A stretch of DNA of 64,000 bases from Paenibacillus sp. IHBB 10380 (GCF_000949425.1 NZ_CP010976.1:2976001-3040000); one strand, 5' to 3'. Counted from the stretch's first letter, positions 53,777-62,642 are shown. A program made the numbers and translations. The notes: a model not told the origin generated them from the sequence alone.

Positions 53777-54396
53777 CTACATTCACCTCCTGCTAAATCT
53801 AGCTCTCTTCGATAATCTTTTACCGCCTGTATAGGATCAGACGCTGACGTAATTCCCGATAGGATAGCAATTCCTGCTGCTCCCATTCCTATGACCTGTT
53901 GCACATGTTCTGGCTTAATGCCACCAATAGCAATAATAGGAAGATGAACATGCTCCACAACTTCCTTCAACATGAGGATTCCTCTAGGCTCTTGATCAGG
54001 CTTCGAATTCGTTCTGAAGATATGTCCGTAAAGAAGAAAATCAGCGCCACGTTTGCTCATGTCATCGGCCTCTTGTACAGAATGAATTGAACACCCTATA
54101 CGCAATCCAGGAAAAGAATGCTTTATCTCCTGAACTTGTAAGCTATGATAAGCTAACTGAACCCCACCTGTCTGAGCCGCCCAAGCCACGTCTATACGAT
54201 CATTAATGATCACTTTATGCATCGGTACCCCACCTGCCTTCAAAGCCATAACCCATCGCCACAATTCCGCCGCAGTGCTAGATTTCTCCCGTAAATGAAA
54301 AGCTGTTACATAAGAATGGGTTCGCTCTGCTATCCATACAAAGTGTTCCAATTCATGCTGACCGTTTGAAATGACATGTAACTCTCGAACTGACAT
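53773..54396 (-). CDS. tenI: thiazole tautomerase TenI
   Basis: 207 residues from the ATG at 54396 with AGGAGG seven bases before. ThiE-like TIM barrel: FHLREKSS, IINDRIDVAWAAQTGGVQLAYHS, GADFLLYGHIFRTNSKPDQEPRG, AIGGIKPEHVQQVIGMGAAGIAI. The chemistry is aromatisation of the thiazole product. TenI and ThiE are close; the position beside thiO and the absence of the ThiE DD motif favour TenI. Confidence 0.88.
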   Translation of the reverse strand: MSVRELHVISNGQHELEHFVWIAERTHSYVTAFHLREKSSTAAELWRWVMALKAGGVPMHKVIINDRIDVAWAAQTGGVQLAYHSLQVQEIKHSFPGLRIGCSIHSVQEADDMSKRGADFLLYGHIFRTNSKPDQEPRGILMLKEVVEHVHLPIIAIGGIKPEHVQQVIGMGAAGIAILSGITSASDPIQAVKDYRRELDLAGGECS

Positions 54397-54474
54397 TTCA
54401 TGACCTCCTACACACTCGTAATTCAATTCATCCTACAGAAGAATTCCATGACCAAATTAATGAAGAAAGAGAAC

Positions 54475-54510
54475 AAAAAAAGCCCCCTTCTGCTTAGAGA
54501 AGGAAGCTTT
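54475..54510 (-). terminator. terminator controlled by the TPP riboswitch
   Basis: Stem AAAGCTTCCTTCT/AGAAGGnGGCTTT followed by seven T on the minus strand, between riboswitch and tenI. Confidence 0.85.
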
Positions 54511-54582
54511 ATATCAATAGCCAAGTGAATGTCCACCTATGTACGCATATGTACGTAAACAAACAATAGTTCAACCAAAGTT

Positions 54583-54682
54583 CAAGCTCACTTCCCTACG
54601 CTGGTATAATCCAGATCAGGTTCAAAGGGTTTGGAATCACATTTCCGTCTCAGCTAAATAGCACCCCTAGTGATCTAACGTA
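54583..54682 (-). promoter_or_regulatory. TPP riboswitch (THI box)
   Basis: Minus strand: CACTAGGGGTGC, then GCTGAGA, then ACCCTTTGAACCTGATCTGG, then ACCAGCGTAGGGAAGTG. These are the conserved THI-element blocks in order. With TPP bound it should favour the downstream terminator and shut off tenI-thiO-thiS-thiG. Confidence 0.96.
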
Positions 54683-54748
54683 TTCAATTGGATACATCCT
54701 ACCATGAATAAATGAAAAAGAAAATCTATTTTATTTTACAAACCTAAG

Positions 54749-55084
54749 CTATTTAGATTTTAATATTTTCGCAATATCCTTTTGTAAATCTGTCATCTTC
54801 TTGATGATCTTTGTCTGCTCGCTTAAAATATCCCGATATTTCTTCGATGTTACAGCTAAGTTTTTCTTCTTTTTTTCTAGCTGATCAAATTCCTTCTGTA
54901 GCTTTTCCAACTTCTTTTGGACCTTTTTAAGAGATTCTAGCTGATTTGTCAAACTATTTACTGATACTTCTACAACATTATTATTGTTACTACTCTTGGC
55001 GTTAACTGGGTTTGCATAGGATGTTTGTGTACTTAACGTTAATACCACGACAAAGGTAACTAATAGAATCATTGCTTTCTTCAT
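54749..55084 (-). CDS. secreted coiled-coil protein
   Basis: 111 residues. Signal peptide (MKKAMILLVTFVVVLTLSTQTSYA-NP, cleavage near 24), an Asn/Ser stretch, then a lysine/leucine-rich coiled coil (LESLKKVQKKLEKLQKEFDQ, EKKKKNLAV) to the end. Resembles the N-terminal coils of peptidoglycan hydrolase regulators but has no catalytic domain. GGAGG precedes the ATG. Confidence 0.75.
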   Translation of the reverse strand: MKKAMILLVTFVVVLTLSTQTSYANPVNAKSSNNNNVVEVSVNSLTNQLESLKKVQKKLEKLQKEFDQLEKKKKNLAVTSKKYRDILSEQTKIIKKMTDLQKDIAKILKSK

Positions 55085-55196
55085 CTGAATCCTCCTTCTG
55101 TTATATATGGTGAATTATAGCATTGTGTAGAGATATTTAAAATACATTTGGGAGCAACTCCCCCTTAGAATAGCTCCCCTATAAATAATAATGAAT

Positions 55197-56408
55197 CTAG
55201 TCATTCTGCTGCTCTAATATACGACGTGCAGATAGTAAGAACGGTATTCCAAACGCTGCAGTTAACGCAATCACCGTGAAAATAATAATCGAGTAGTCTA
55301 CACCAAGCGCATCCAACAGGAACCCTCCAAGTAAGGGCGCCATAACATTACCCAAATTATTAAAACCTATCATTCCAAAATAAGTTCCTCGTAATTCCGG
55401 CTTGGCAATACGATCTATAAGGATGTCTGTCATTGTAAACATGAGAACTTCTCCAATCGTAAAAAGAACCACACTGAGCATGAATCCAATAAACGATTGA
55501 AAAATACCGAATAGTAACAAGCTACAAGATACCAAAGCGCTTCCGACAATAAGAGGCGTAATTGGAGACCACTTACTCGCAATACGAACAACGGGGAACT
55601 GGAAAGCCAGCACAATGATCGCATTCAGGGAGAGCATATAACTAAACCATTTAGCTCCATCTTCGATGCTCGGGCTCATCTCCATGTATTGGGGTAATGT
55701 TGAACTGAAGTGCCCATAGCCAAGTACGCAAAAAATCATACCCATGAGAACATACACAAATACTCGATCTCTACCTGTTACTCGCAGTGCACCCGTAAGC
55801 GTTAACCGTTCACCCACTTGGGTCGAAGCCAAGCCCATTCCCTTGTAGCGAAGAAACTGAATGATCAACGTCACGCCATAGCAAAAATAAACTAATCCGG
55901 CTATTACAAACGCCCAGCTAGATTCAGATGCCCCCATTTGAAGTCCCAAAATCGGTCCAAATACGACTCCGAGATTGATTGCAGCATATCGTAAGTTAAA
56001 TACGAGTAGTTTACTCTCCTGGGGTGTAATATCAGCCAGAAGTGCACGCGAGGTAGGTTCAAACATTGCACGGCATAATCCGTTGAGTGCATTCATGACA
56101 AAGAAAATCCAGATTTTATCCGCTACTGCAAATCCGATAAAAACCAGTGCCCAACCAAATATCGAAATCAATAAAATCTTCTTACGACCTATGACATCAG
56201 ATATATATCCACCATAAAAGCTAGCGAATACACCAATCAGAGAGCTCACCGCTACAACAATACCTGTCTGTGAAGGTGAGGCTCCCATTGATTTAATCAA
56301 ATAAATAGAGAGAAATGGAATACTCATAGACGTGGCCATTCTTCCAAAAATCGTTCCTATAATAATTGTCCATGATAAAGGATGTATTTGTTTCAATTGT
56401 GCATTCAT
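55197..56408 (-). CDS. MFS transporter
   Basis: 403 residues from the ATG at 56408 with GAGG five bases upstream. Twelve membrane segments and the loop motif GGYISDVIGRKKILL near 70; a second, weaker copy in the middle. Substrate unknown; MdtH-like drug exporters are similar. The start overlaps the stop of the upstream GNAT gene by one base (TAATG), which indicates coupled translation. Confidence 0.9.
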   Translation of the reverse strand: MNAQLKQIHPLSWTIIIGTIFGRMATSMSIPFLSIYLIKSMGASPSQTGIVVAVSSLIGVFASFYGGYISDVIGRKKILLISIFGWALVFIGFAVADKIWIFFVMNALNGLCRAMFEPTSRALLADITPQESKLLVFNLRYAAINLGVVFGPILGLQMGASESSWAFVIAGLVYFCYGVTLIIQFLRYKGMGLASTQVGERLTLTGALRVTGRDRVFVYVLMGMIFCVLGYGHFSSTLPQYMEMSPSIEDGAKWFSYMLSLNAIIVLAFQFPVVRIASKWSPITPLIVGSALVSCSLLLFGIFQSFIGFMLSVVLFTIGEVLMFTMTDILIDRIAKPELRGTYFGMIGFNNLGNVMAPLLGGFLLDALGVDYSIIIFTVIALTAAFGIPFLLSARRILEQQND

Positions 56409-56842
56409 TATTCCTCTTCTTCTACCGCAGCATCGTACACACAACGAAACCGCTCTATTCCAGGATGAATTTCACCCAAACTGTACACCACGAATCCAAT
56501 ATTGCGATAAAAATCAACCGCTTCTTCATCTGTCTCTGCAATAATTTGTGCTGGGTTTTGAGCTTCTAGTAGTTCGAGCATCATTCCTCGTCCGTATCCC
56601 TTCATCCGATTCTCAGGCAATACGGCAATATGATGAATGGTTATCATTCTTTCATCGTCCATCTCATACCCAATTAGACCTACGAGCAGCTCCTCATCTT
56701 CGAAGCCATATAAACGTAAAGATTCACTACCTTCATACCGATCTATAGCAGCGTTCAAAGACTTATCATCTGGAAAAACCGCATACGATAGTAGCTCTGT
56801 TACTTCCAATTTGTGAATATACGATTTAACGTTAATTAGCAT
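56408..56842 (-). CDS. GNAT family N-acetyltransferase
   Basis: 144 residues, GGAGGG before the ATG. Acetyl-CoA core TIHHIAVLPENRMKGYGRGMMLELLE and ETDEEAVDFYRNIGFVVYSLGE. The acetylated substrate is unknown. Coupling to the MFS pump suggests a modify-and-export pair (inference). Confidence 0.88.
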   Translation of the reverse strand: MLINVKSYIHKLEVTELLSYAVFPDDKSLNAAIDRYEGSESLRLYGFEDEELLVGLIGYEMDDERMITIHHIAVLPENRMKGYGRGMMLELLEAQNPAQIIAETDEEAVDFYRNIGFVVYSLGEIHPGIERFRCVYDAAVEEEE

Positions 56843-57012
56843 GTCTTAACCCTCCAACAAATTTGTCTTCATACAATAGTCATTCCGTAACTGTAATGGG
56901 TTTGGAGGGAAAATTCAAGTATTTAGAATGATCGATATATCAAAGATAGGTCTATAATCGACTATTAACGACAAGCCAGAGATAAATCCCGGCCTGTCGT
57001 TTGTATGTTGTA

Positions 57013-57690
57013 TTACACCCACTGAATCACTTGTTCAGCGGTTTGCCGCGTTTTCCCGCGTGGCTCATTCAGGCGATATCCAAAGGCTACCATGCAGGAA
57101 ATTCCGAAATGCTCAGCATCCATGATTCCTTCTTCGGCCAGGATATGCTCAATCTTCTCCTTATTGAAACCCTCCATCGGGCATGAGTCGATGCCGATTT
57201 GGGCTGCAGCAGTCATCATATTACCAAGCGCAAGATAGGTCTGCCGGCAGCCCCATTCGAACATCGCCCGTTCATTCTCTTGCAGTCCGAACTCTAATTT
57301 CAGAAAATTATCATATACGTTTCCTTTTCCCACTACAACCTCAGCAGGCAACTTCTGCACATTCTTCAACATACCCTGAATATAGTCAGAATCGGCAACC
57401 ATATCTTTAGGCAGCCTTGACAGAATAAGCACAAAATGACTAGAAGTCGTAAGCTGTTTTTGGGCTCCCCAAGCGTAAGGGTGTAGCTTCTCGCGGATCT
57501 CCTGGCTCTGCACAACGACAAACCGCCATGGTTCAAAACCAAAGGAACTTGGTGACAATCGTCCGGTTTCCAGAATAAATCGGAAATCGGAATCGCTAAT
57601 TTTTTTGCTGCTATCAAATTCTTTAGTTGCGTGTCTAAATTGGTAAGCAGACAAGATTTCATTCTTGGTTGTTGTCAAATTTTCCATCAT
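57013..57690 (-). CDS. NAD(P)H-dependent nitroreductase family protein
   Basis: 225 residues of the flavin nitroreductase fold: YQFRHATKEFD (FMN-phosphate arginine), RLSPSSFGFEPWRFVVV, and ALGNMMTAAAQIGIDSCPMEGF. Likely reduces quinones or nitro-compounds with FMN. GGGAG precedes ATG-ATG. It is divergent from an HxlR regulator with two conserved cysteines, an arrangement like yodB/yodC and hypR/hypO in B. subtilis, suggesting induction by electrophiles. Confidence 0.9.
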   Translation of the reverse strand: MMENLTTTKNEILSAYQFRHATKEFDSSKKISDSDFRFILETGRLSPSSFGFEPWRFVVVQSQEIREKLHPYAWGAQKQLTTSSHFVLILSRLPKDMVADSDYIQGMLKNVQKLPAEVVVGKGNVYDNFLKLEFGLQENERAMFEWGCRQTYLALGNMMTAAAQIGIDSCPMEGFNKEKIEHILAEEGIMDAEHFGISCMVAFGYRLNEPRGKTRQTAEQVIQWV

Positions 57691-57720
57691 TTATACTCCC
57701 TTTCTTGGCACACATTAAGT

Positions 57721-57816
57721 TTGACTGTTTGCCAATTACAAGTTTAATATTAGAGTATATATCGCATGTTTAGAAGTACGCACATTAATGTTATATAGTA
57801 TACAAAATGATACTAT
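57721..57816 (+). promoter_or_regulatory. HxlR promoter region and operator
   Basis: TTGACT, 18-base spacer, TAATAT (57745-57750) could start transcription near 57757. A perfect inverted repeat ATAGTAT-N8-ATACTAT at 57795-57816 lies 17 bases before the start codon and resembles YodB/HypR-type boxes (TACTAT/ATAGTA). Confidence 0.6.
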
Positions 57817-57832
57817 GAGGAGTGAAATAAAT

Positions 57833-58225
57833 ATGCGCAATCGAAAAGGTGGCTTCGGGGATTGTCCTGGAGGCGATAAGCAGGCTTGCCCTGTAGAATT
57901 TACGCTGGACGTCATCGGAGGCAAATGGAAGGGAATTCTCTTATATCATCTAATGGAGGGCACGAAGCGGTTTAACGAATTTCGCCGAATAAGCCCGGGA
58001 ATTACTCAACGTATGCTAACGTTGCAGCTCCGGGAATTGGAAGAGGACGGTGTGGTCCATCGCGAGGTCTATCATCAGGTACCTCCGAAAGTCGAATACT
58101 CACTAACGGAATTTGGGAAAACGCTAATTCCAATTATTAAGCTTATGAAAGAATGGGGCGAGGAATACAAAATAAAACAGCTTCCCGTAGAAAGCTGTCT
58201 AGAAGTAACAGATAAAAAATTGTAG
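57833..58225 (+). CDS. HxlR family redox-sensing regulator
   Basis: 130 residues from the ATG at 57833 with GAGGAG ten bases upstream. Winged helix: [57 protein letters not shown]. Cysteines at 11 and 19 (GDCPGG and ACPVEF) lie where family members such as HypR and YodB use thiols to sense disulfide or quinone stress. Probably represses itself and the divergent nitroreductase. Confidence 0.9.
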   Translation: MRNRKGGFGDCPGGDKQACPVEFTLDVIGGKWKGILLYHLMEGTKRFNEFRRISPGITQRMLTLQLRELEEDGVVHREVYHQVPPKVEYSLTEFGKTLIPIIKLMKEWGEEYKIKQLPVESCLEVTDKKL

Positions 58226-58240
58226 CTTAGAGCTGAACCG

Positions 58241-58618
58241 TTATTTTTCTCCATTAAAGAACGCTTCTGATTTATTTCTATGCTCATCCGTCACCTGACC
58301 CGAGATCGCTCTAATTCCTGCCGCAATCAGGGCTGCATCATCTGTAAAACCTAATCCGATAATCACATCTGGAATAACATCTATGGGTGAAACGAAATAG
58401 GCCAATGCGCCAAAGGCTATCCCCTTCGCCCAAAGAGGTGTTTTAGCATCAACGGCACAATAGTACATGGCAATAGCATCTTTGGTAAACGGAATTTTTC
58501 CAGCAGATTTCTTCATCTTTGTCCAGAAGCTATTTTTTACAAGCTCCTCATTTTCTTTGCTATATTTAAATTTATTCACTGTGAGTTCCACAGTGTTCTT
58601 ATCATCGACTTTCTTCAT
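58241..58618 (-). CDS. YkvA family (DUF1232) membrane protein
   Basis: 125 residues from the ATG at 58618, which overlaps the stop of the M23 gene by one base (TAATG). Core motif AFGALAYFVSPIDVIPDVIIGLGFTDDAALIAAGIRAI is the DUF1232 signature. The N-terminal 70 residues are charged. Function unknown. The longer frame from 58669 lies inside the upstream gene and is rejected. Confidence 0.9.
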   Translation of the reverse strand: MKKVDDKNTVELTVNKFKYSKENEELVKNSFWTKMKKSAGKIPFTKDAIAMYYCAVDAKTPLWAKGIAFGALAYFVSPIDVIPDVIIGLGFTDDAALIAAGIRAISGQVTDEHRNKSEAFFNGEK

Positions 58619-59643
58619 TAGGGGGCCTTTATTGTTGAGCCTTGCACATAGTCGTCTGCGTCTTTCCATTGTACACGTATCGATTTGGAAGTGAACAGGT
58701 CTGCACCGTCGGAGACTTGGAAATGAAGATGAGCTTCGCTAGAATTGCCTGAATTCCCGCATTTTCCGAGGTCATCCCCGACACTCACTTCGTCACCGAC
58801 TTTGACACTAACCGAACCTTTTTGTAAATGGGCGTAGTAGCTAAACTCCCCGTTGCCATGATCGATAATGACATGATTTCCGGCTGGATGCTCTTCATTC
58901 GCTGTCCCAACAGGTACGTTATCTTCAATGTCATTGACGACTTGAACGACTTTACCTGTAGCGGCAGCGACGATCGGCTGACCGAAAGCATAATAGCTTT
59001 CATTTTTTGTGGCATCGCCTTTATAACTGAGGCCTTTATTCTTCATAACAATGTCATACGCATAACGCTGGGTCTCATGGTCATAATGATAATTGACTAG
59101 TGCATTTGTTCCACCCCAATAGGTAAACCAATCTCCGTGAAATGGAAGTTCGAACGTCGTTTTAGTACGCTGAGCATCTGTCTCAGGGAATTTTTGAATT
59201 TTTTTGAACAGCATACTATGAATAATATTTTTACTATCGAAAATGACTTCGATGCCTTTTTCTCCCTTACTATCTAGCCATATATACCTCTTTATATCAT
59301 TTGCATGCAACTGTGACAGCAGTGTATAAGAGGCAATACCTTTATGGAAGGGGAGGCCTACTTTCTTTAGATCCTTTAATGAGATTTGTTTTTTGAATGG
59401 AGGGCTCAATTGTTTATATATGCGATCATACTTTCCTTGTAGCAATAGCTTAGGCAATTGCTCTGGCGTAAAGGCTGTCATTTTATTTTGTGATGATTTC
59501 TCATTTTTCGCGGAAGGGCTGGTACTTGTTTGGGAGCCTGAAGTTTTAGAGGCTTCTGCGTAAGCTGTAACTGAGCTGGCGGTTAATGCAAAAATTAGAC
59601 TTAGCAGCATGATATTTCGTTTCATTTTACGATGTTTTATCAA
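58618..59643 (-). CDS. M23 family metallopeptidase, secreted
   Basis: 341 residues, TTG start with AAGGAGAG six bases upstream. Signal peptide (MLLSLIFALTASSVTAYA), a Ser/Thr-rich linker, a DUF3887-like domain about 55-160 (LLLQGKYDRIYKQLSPPFKK), then a LytM-type peptidase: QRYAYDI with the metal aspartate, GNHVIIDHGNGEFSYYAHL, and HLHFQVSDG. It probably cuts peptidoglycan cross-bridges outside the cell. Confidence 0.92.
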   Translation of the reverse strand: MIKHRKMKRNIMLLSLIFALTASSVTAYAEASKTSGSQTSTSPSAKNEKSSQNKMTAFTPEQLPKLLLQGKYDRIYKQLSPPFKKQISLKDLKKVGLPFHKGIASYTLLSQLHANDIKRYIWLDSKGEKGIEVIFDSKNIIHSMLFKKIQKFPETDAQRTKTTFELPFHGDWFTYWGGTNALVNYHYDHETQRYAYDIVMKNKGLSYKGDATKNESYYAFGQPIVAAATGKVVQVVNDIEDNVPVGTANEEHPAGNHVIIDHGNGEFSYYAHLQKGSVSVKVGDEVSVGDDLGKCGNSGNSSEAHLHFQVSDGADLFTSKSIRVQWKDADDYVQGSTIKAP

Positions 59644-59753
59644 TTTCTTCTCTCCTTTTTGGGCTCAACACCAAAATAAATGCTTGATAAATGACCGCTA
59701 CGATCAGCATAGGTTTCTATTTTCTTCAAGCACTGATTATGAATTAGAGCCCC

Positions 59754-59878
59754 TTTTTGTTTCTTATTAATGATTGTAACCGATGAGGTTTATCTCGTTC
59801 GAAACAGAATCTTAACAGTAACTTAATTTTATGAGCTATCCATTCATGTTCGTTAAAGATTTCATTAGATTGTGTGAT
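59754..59878 (-). pseudogene. coding-like remnant, family not recognised
   Basis: 41 codons without start: QSNEIFNEHEWIAHKIKLLL, then RFCFERDKPHRLQSLIRN, then KKGL and stop. The composition and amphipathic helices look like the end of a real protein, but no family could be named. Confidence 0.3.
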
Positions 59879-60130
59879 TTACTTATGTATTGTTTTGGGG
59901 CAGGTTAACGTGGAAATAAGAAAGTAAAAGTTAATCGAGGACGAATAGTTATTGGCAATGCACTACACCTCACTTTGTTATGACTATATCCACATTATTG
60001 ATACGTTCTTAATGAGTACAAGTTCCATTAATTTGAAACTATTTCGAGAAAAATTGAACATTGAAATCTTATGATAATACTTTCTTCGAAGATAAGATTA
60101 CCAATTCATGATGTAATTGTAAATCAAGAG

Positions 60131-60163
60131 AAAAAAGGGTCTGAGGCTTGATCTCAGATCCTT
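60131..60163 (-). terminator. terminator after the GNAT-pentapeptide gene
   Basis: Stem AGGATCTGAG/CTCAGACCCT followed by T6 on the minus strand. Confidence 0.8.
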
Positions 60164-60224
60164 CTTTGATTCTGTCATTGGAGTCTCCTTCTTGTTTGTA
60201 ATATGTTACCTTCAAATGGTTTCC

Positions 60225-61145
60225 CTAACGTTTCATACTGTATACCTCTAGTAAATCAGTAACTAATATCCCATCAATACTCATGCCGTCTAAGTTACAA
60301 TTCTTTATAGACAGATTCTGTAGATTCGAATCAGTTATAGTACTATTAATCATTTCACATCTTTCAAGGACAAGCGGTAGCTTATCATTTCCAGTGTTTA
60401 AGTTAACATCATGTATATAAGCGCCTGCTAACGAAACATGGCAAATTTCAACGTTACTCATATTGGAATCGCCAAGAATTGAATTGCTCAAATTTGTGTT
60501 TGTTATGTATGTTCTAGATAGGTTAATATTTTGAAGTTTAATACCACTCATATTCGCATCAGAAAAACAGGACTTCTCTAAATTAATATTATAAAAATCA
60601 GCTTCCTGAAGATTACAATCACGAAAATTATGTTTACTAAAGTCTTTATTTCTAGTTAATCTATTTACATCGCAGTTCGGATCATCAATCTCTTTGCAGT
60701 AATATCTTTCATAATCATTTTCTGCTACTACCTTATATCCATTTTTCTCATAAAAATGATGATTTCTAGTACTTTTTTGAATCGTATCCAAAGTCCAAAT
60801 CTTTACCTTCGGATATTTCTCTTCAATGAGCTGAAGGACTTTAGAGCCAATCTGCTTACCTTGATGCTTAGGATCAATATATAAGCGATCTATTCTTCCA
60901 TGCTCTCTTCCTGTTGTAGATATAAGAATGACTCCAATAGATATTTCATTCATTAATATCTTGTAGTAATTTTCCTCTCTTGCATGGTATTCATGCATTG
61001 ATACCGAATCAAATCCAGGAATATAGGGTCTTTCGCCGTTAGAATACCACCTGGACGTCTCATCTGCCTCTATTAAAATCATCATATCTCTAATTTGCTC
61101 GGCATCATCTTGGGTTGCCACTTCTAATTTAATTTGATTCTTCAT
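60225..61145 (-). CDS. GNAT acetyltransferase fused to pentapeptide repeats
   Basis: 306 residues from the ATG at 61145, with GAGGTG seven bases upstream; the longer frame from 61190 lacks a site. Residues 1-150 are a GNAT domain: GRIDRLYIDPKHQGKQIGSKVLQLIEE carries the acetyl-CoA loop, followed by STRNHHFYEKNGYKVVAEND. Residues about 165-295 are pentapeptide repeats of the A/C-D/N-L/M-x-x type (CNLQEADFYNINLEKSCFSD, ANMSGIKLQNINLSRTYIT), forming a beta helix. The tail GMSIDGILVTDLLEVY is conserved-looking. Target unknown; the repeats may position the acetylase on a protein or nucleic-acid partner (inference). Confidence 0.88.
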   Translation of the reverse strand: MKNQIKLEVATQDDAEQIRDMMILIEADETSRWYSNGERPYIPGFDSVSMHEYHAREENYYKILMNEISIGVILISTTGREHGRIDRLYIDPKHQGKQIGSKVLQLIEEKYPKVKIWTLDTIQKSTRNHHFYEKNGYKVVAENDYERYYCKEIDDPNCDVNRLTRNKDFSKHNFRDCNLQEADFYNINLEKSCFSDANMSGIKLQNINLSRTYITNTNLSNSILGDSNMSNVEICHVSLAGAYIHDVNLNTGNDKLPLVLERCEMINSTITDSNLQNLSIKNCNLDGMSIDGILVTDLLEVYSMKR

Positions 61146-61210
61146 ATCTCTACACCTCATTTTCAATATTTTTTGGTTAGCTTCACTCAACTATATATCC
61201 AAATCAATAT

Positions 61211-61759
61211 CTATGTCATTACGTCATATTCAATTAGCCAACAATCCATTAATTTTCCTTCATGCCATTCGTGTTTCTCAAGCAATCTCTTCTTTACAAA
61301 TCCATTTTTCTCATAGACTTTCAATGCCCTTGTATTCCAAGCCTGAGGGTCCATTACAATTTTCTTTGCACCTTTTTGTTCTATTAAGTATTTCACCATT
61401 TCTTTAATTAAAAGAGTCCCGATTCCTTGATTCCAGAATTCAGGCTCTCCTATAAATTGATCCATACCATATATTTCACCTTTGAAGTCTTCATATTGAT
61501 ATTCCTGTATTTCTTCATCTTCTATTAAATAAAACTGAATATACCCAATTGCTTTTGATTCATATTGAATTATACATTGGGTTACACTGTCGTCGCTATC
61601 CTTATAAAAATGCTCTTGAACTAGTTCCATATCATGTGAACGATCACGACCTTCATAGTACTCTAATACAACAGGGTCACTCAGCCATTTCATCAATAGA
61701 ACAGCGTCTGCAGGTGTTAGAAGCCTAATACTCATCTCTTGTACTTGAAACAATGTCAT
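61211..61759 (-). CDS. AAC(6')-like aminoglycoside acetyltransferase
   Basis: 182 residues; GAGGAG nine bases before the ATG. The sequence follows the AAC(6')-Ib group: MKWLSDPVVLEYYEGRD, MDQFIGEPEFWNQGIGTLLI, KKIVMDPQAWNTRALKVYEK, HEWHEGKLMDCWLIEY. Such enzymes acetylate the 6'-amino group of aminoglycosides. Without biochemical data the true substrate is not certain; chromosomal relatives in Bacillales vary. It lies 65 bases upstream of the GNAT-pentapeptide gene. Confidence 0.82.
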   Translation of the reverse strand: MTLFQVQEMSIRLLTPADAVLLMKWLSDPVVLEYYEGRDRSHDMELVQEHFYKDSDDSVTQCIIQYESKAIGYIQFYLIEDEEIQEYQYEDFKGEIYGMDQFIGEPEFWNQGIGTLLIKEMVKYLIEQKGAKKIVMDPQAWNTRALKVYEKNGFVKKRLLEKHEWHEGKLMDCWLIEYDVMT

Positions 61760-61820
61760 TGATGAAAACTCCTCACTATATTGGTTATTGTTTAACTCTT
61801 GTTGATCCTAAAAAAGATAT

Positions 61821-62642
61821 TCATCCATTCTTAATATAACGATGAACCCCTATTTTAGCAAAAATCACACTGTCTATATAAGGTTTTGCTACTTTCAGAT
61901 TTCCTCGTGTAGATAATTTACGCAGATATTCAAAATCTGGATAAAGCACGATATCCGAAATATATGCCGATGTTACACTCCCTGGGATTCTCTTGCGATT
62001 CAGAGATGCAATCATTTCTTCCGACGTTCTTATTCCTATACCATGGCCGAAGTATAAGTTGTCGCCTAATAAGATCGTATTCTCTCCTTGCCATTCAGGC
62101 GTTTTTGGGTCATGGTCTGGATTGCTGAAATAGACAACATCTCCCGGGTAAGCCTCATTCTTATTATGTGTCATCTTTAGCCGCAAGTCACTGTCATATT
62201 TCCAATCCCTTAAGTACAAATTTCTGAAATATGCATTAAATGTTTGCTGATGAATAGAGTCGAGTGTACCCTTGTACAAAATAATCACCATTGCGGTTGC
62301 ACATTCAAAGGCATAGAGATGTCCATTTTCGAAAATATCATTGATCCCATCCGAAGGTAAGACTTCGCTCTTCAGTCTGAAGCCACCATTTTCTGTGAGT
62401 GTCCATAATTGGTTATTACATCGGGAATTTTTGAAGGTAGCAAAGCTCGCTTTACTAGCATCTAACGCTATGGCCGCCTCCACGATGTTCGTTCTCATTT
62501 TCAATTCGAATTCCAAAGCCTCAAGCGAATCATAATGATAGACCACTGGGCTTTTTTTCTTTTGATTCACAATATACTTGTCTAGATCCGATAGCGGTAA
62601 CGTATTTAATTGCTCTATATCATAACCCGAGATTAAGATCAT
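61821..62642 (-). CDS. tgl: spore coat protein-glutamine gamma-glutamyltransferase
   Basis: 273 residues, slightly longer than B. subtilis Tgl (245). The catalytic cysteine is C114 in AFECATAMVIILYKG; the glutamate in EWQGENTILLGDNLYFGHGIGI is the other key residue. It cross-links spore coat proteins through Gln-Lys bonds, so the organism makes spores. GGAGG precedes the ATG. The gene is divergent from the sulfatase. Confidence 0.94.
   Translation of the reverse strand: MILISGYDIEQLNTLPLSDLDKYIVNQKKKSPVVYHYDSLEALEFELKMRTNIVEAAIALDASKASFATFKNSRCNNQLWTLTENGGFRLKSEVLPSDGINDIFENGHLYAFECATAMVIILYKGTLDSIHQQTFNAYFRNLYLRDWKYDSDLRLKMTHNKNEAYPGDVVYFSNPDHDPKTPEWQGENTILLGDNLYFGHGIGIRTSEEMIASLNRKRIPGSVTSAYISDIVLYPDFEYLRKLSTRGNLKVAKPYIDSVIFAKIGVHRYIKNG

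Larger units (their letters stand above)
59644..60224. other. 581-base stretch with a small remnant and a terminator
   Basis: Holds a minus-strand open segment at 59754-59878 and a terminator at 60131-60163; otherwise no frame with a ribosome binding site was seen. Confidence 0.5.
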
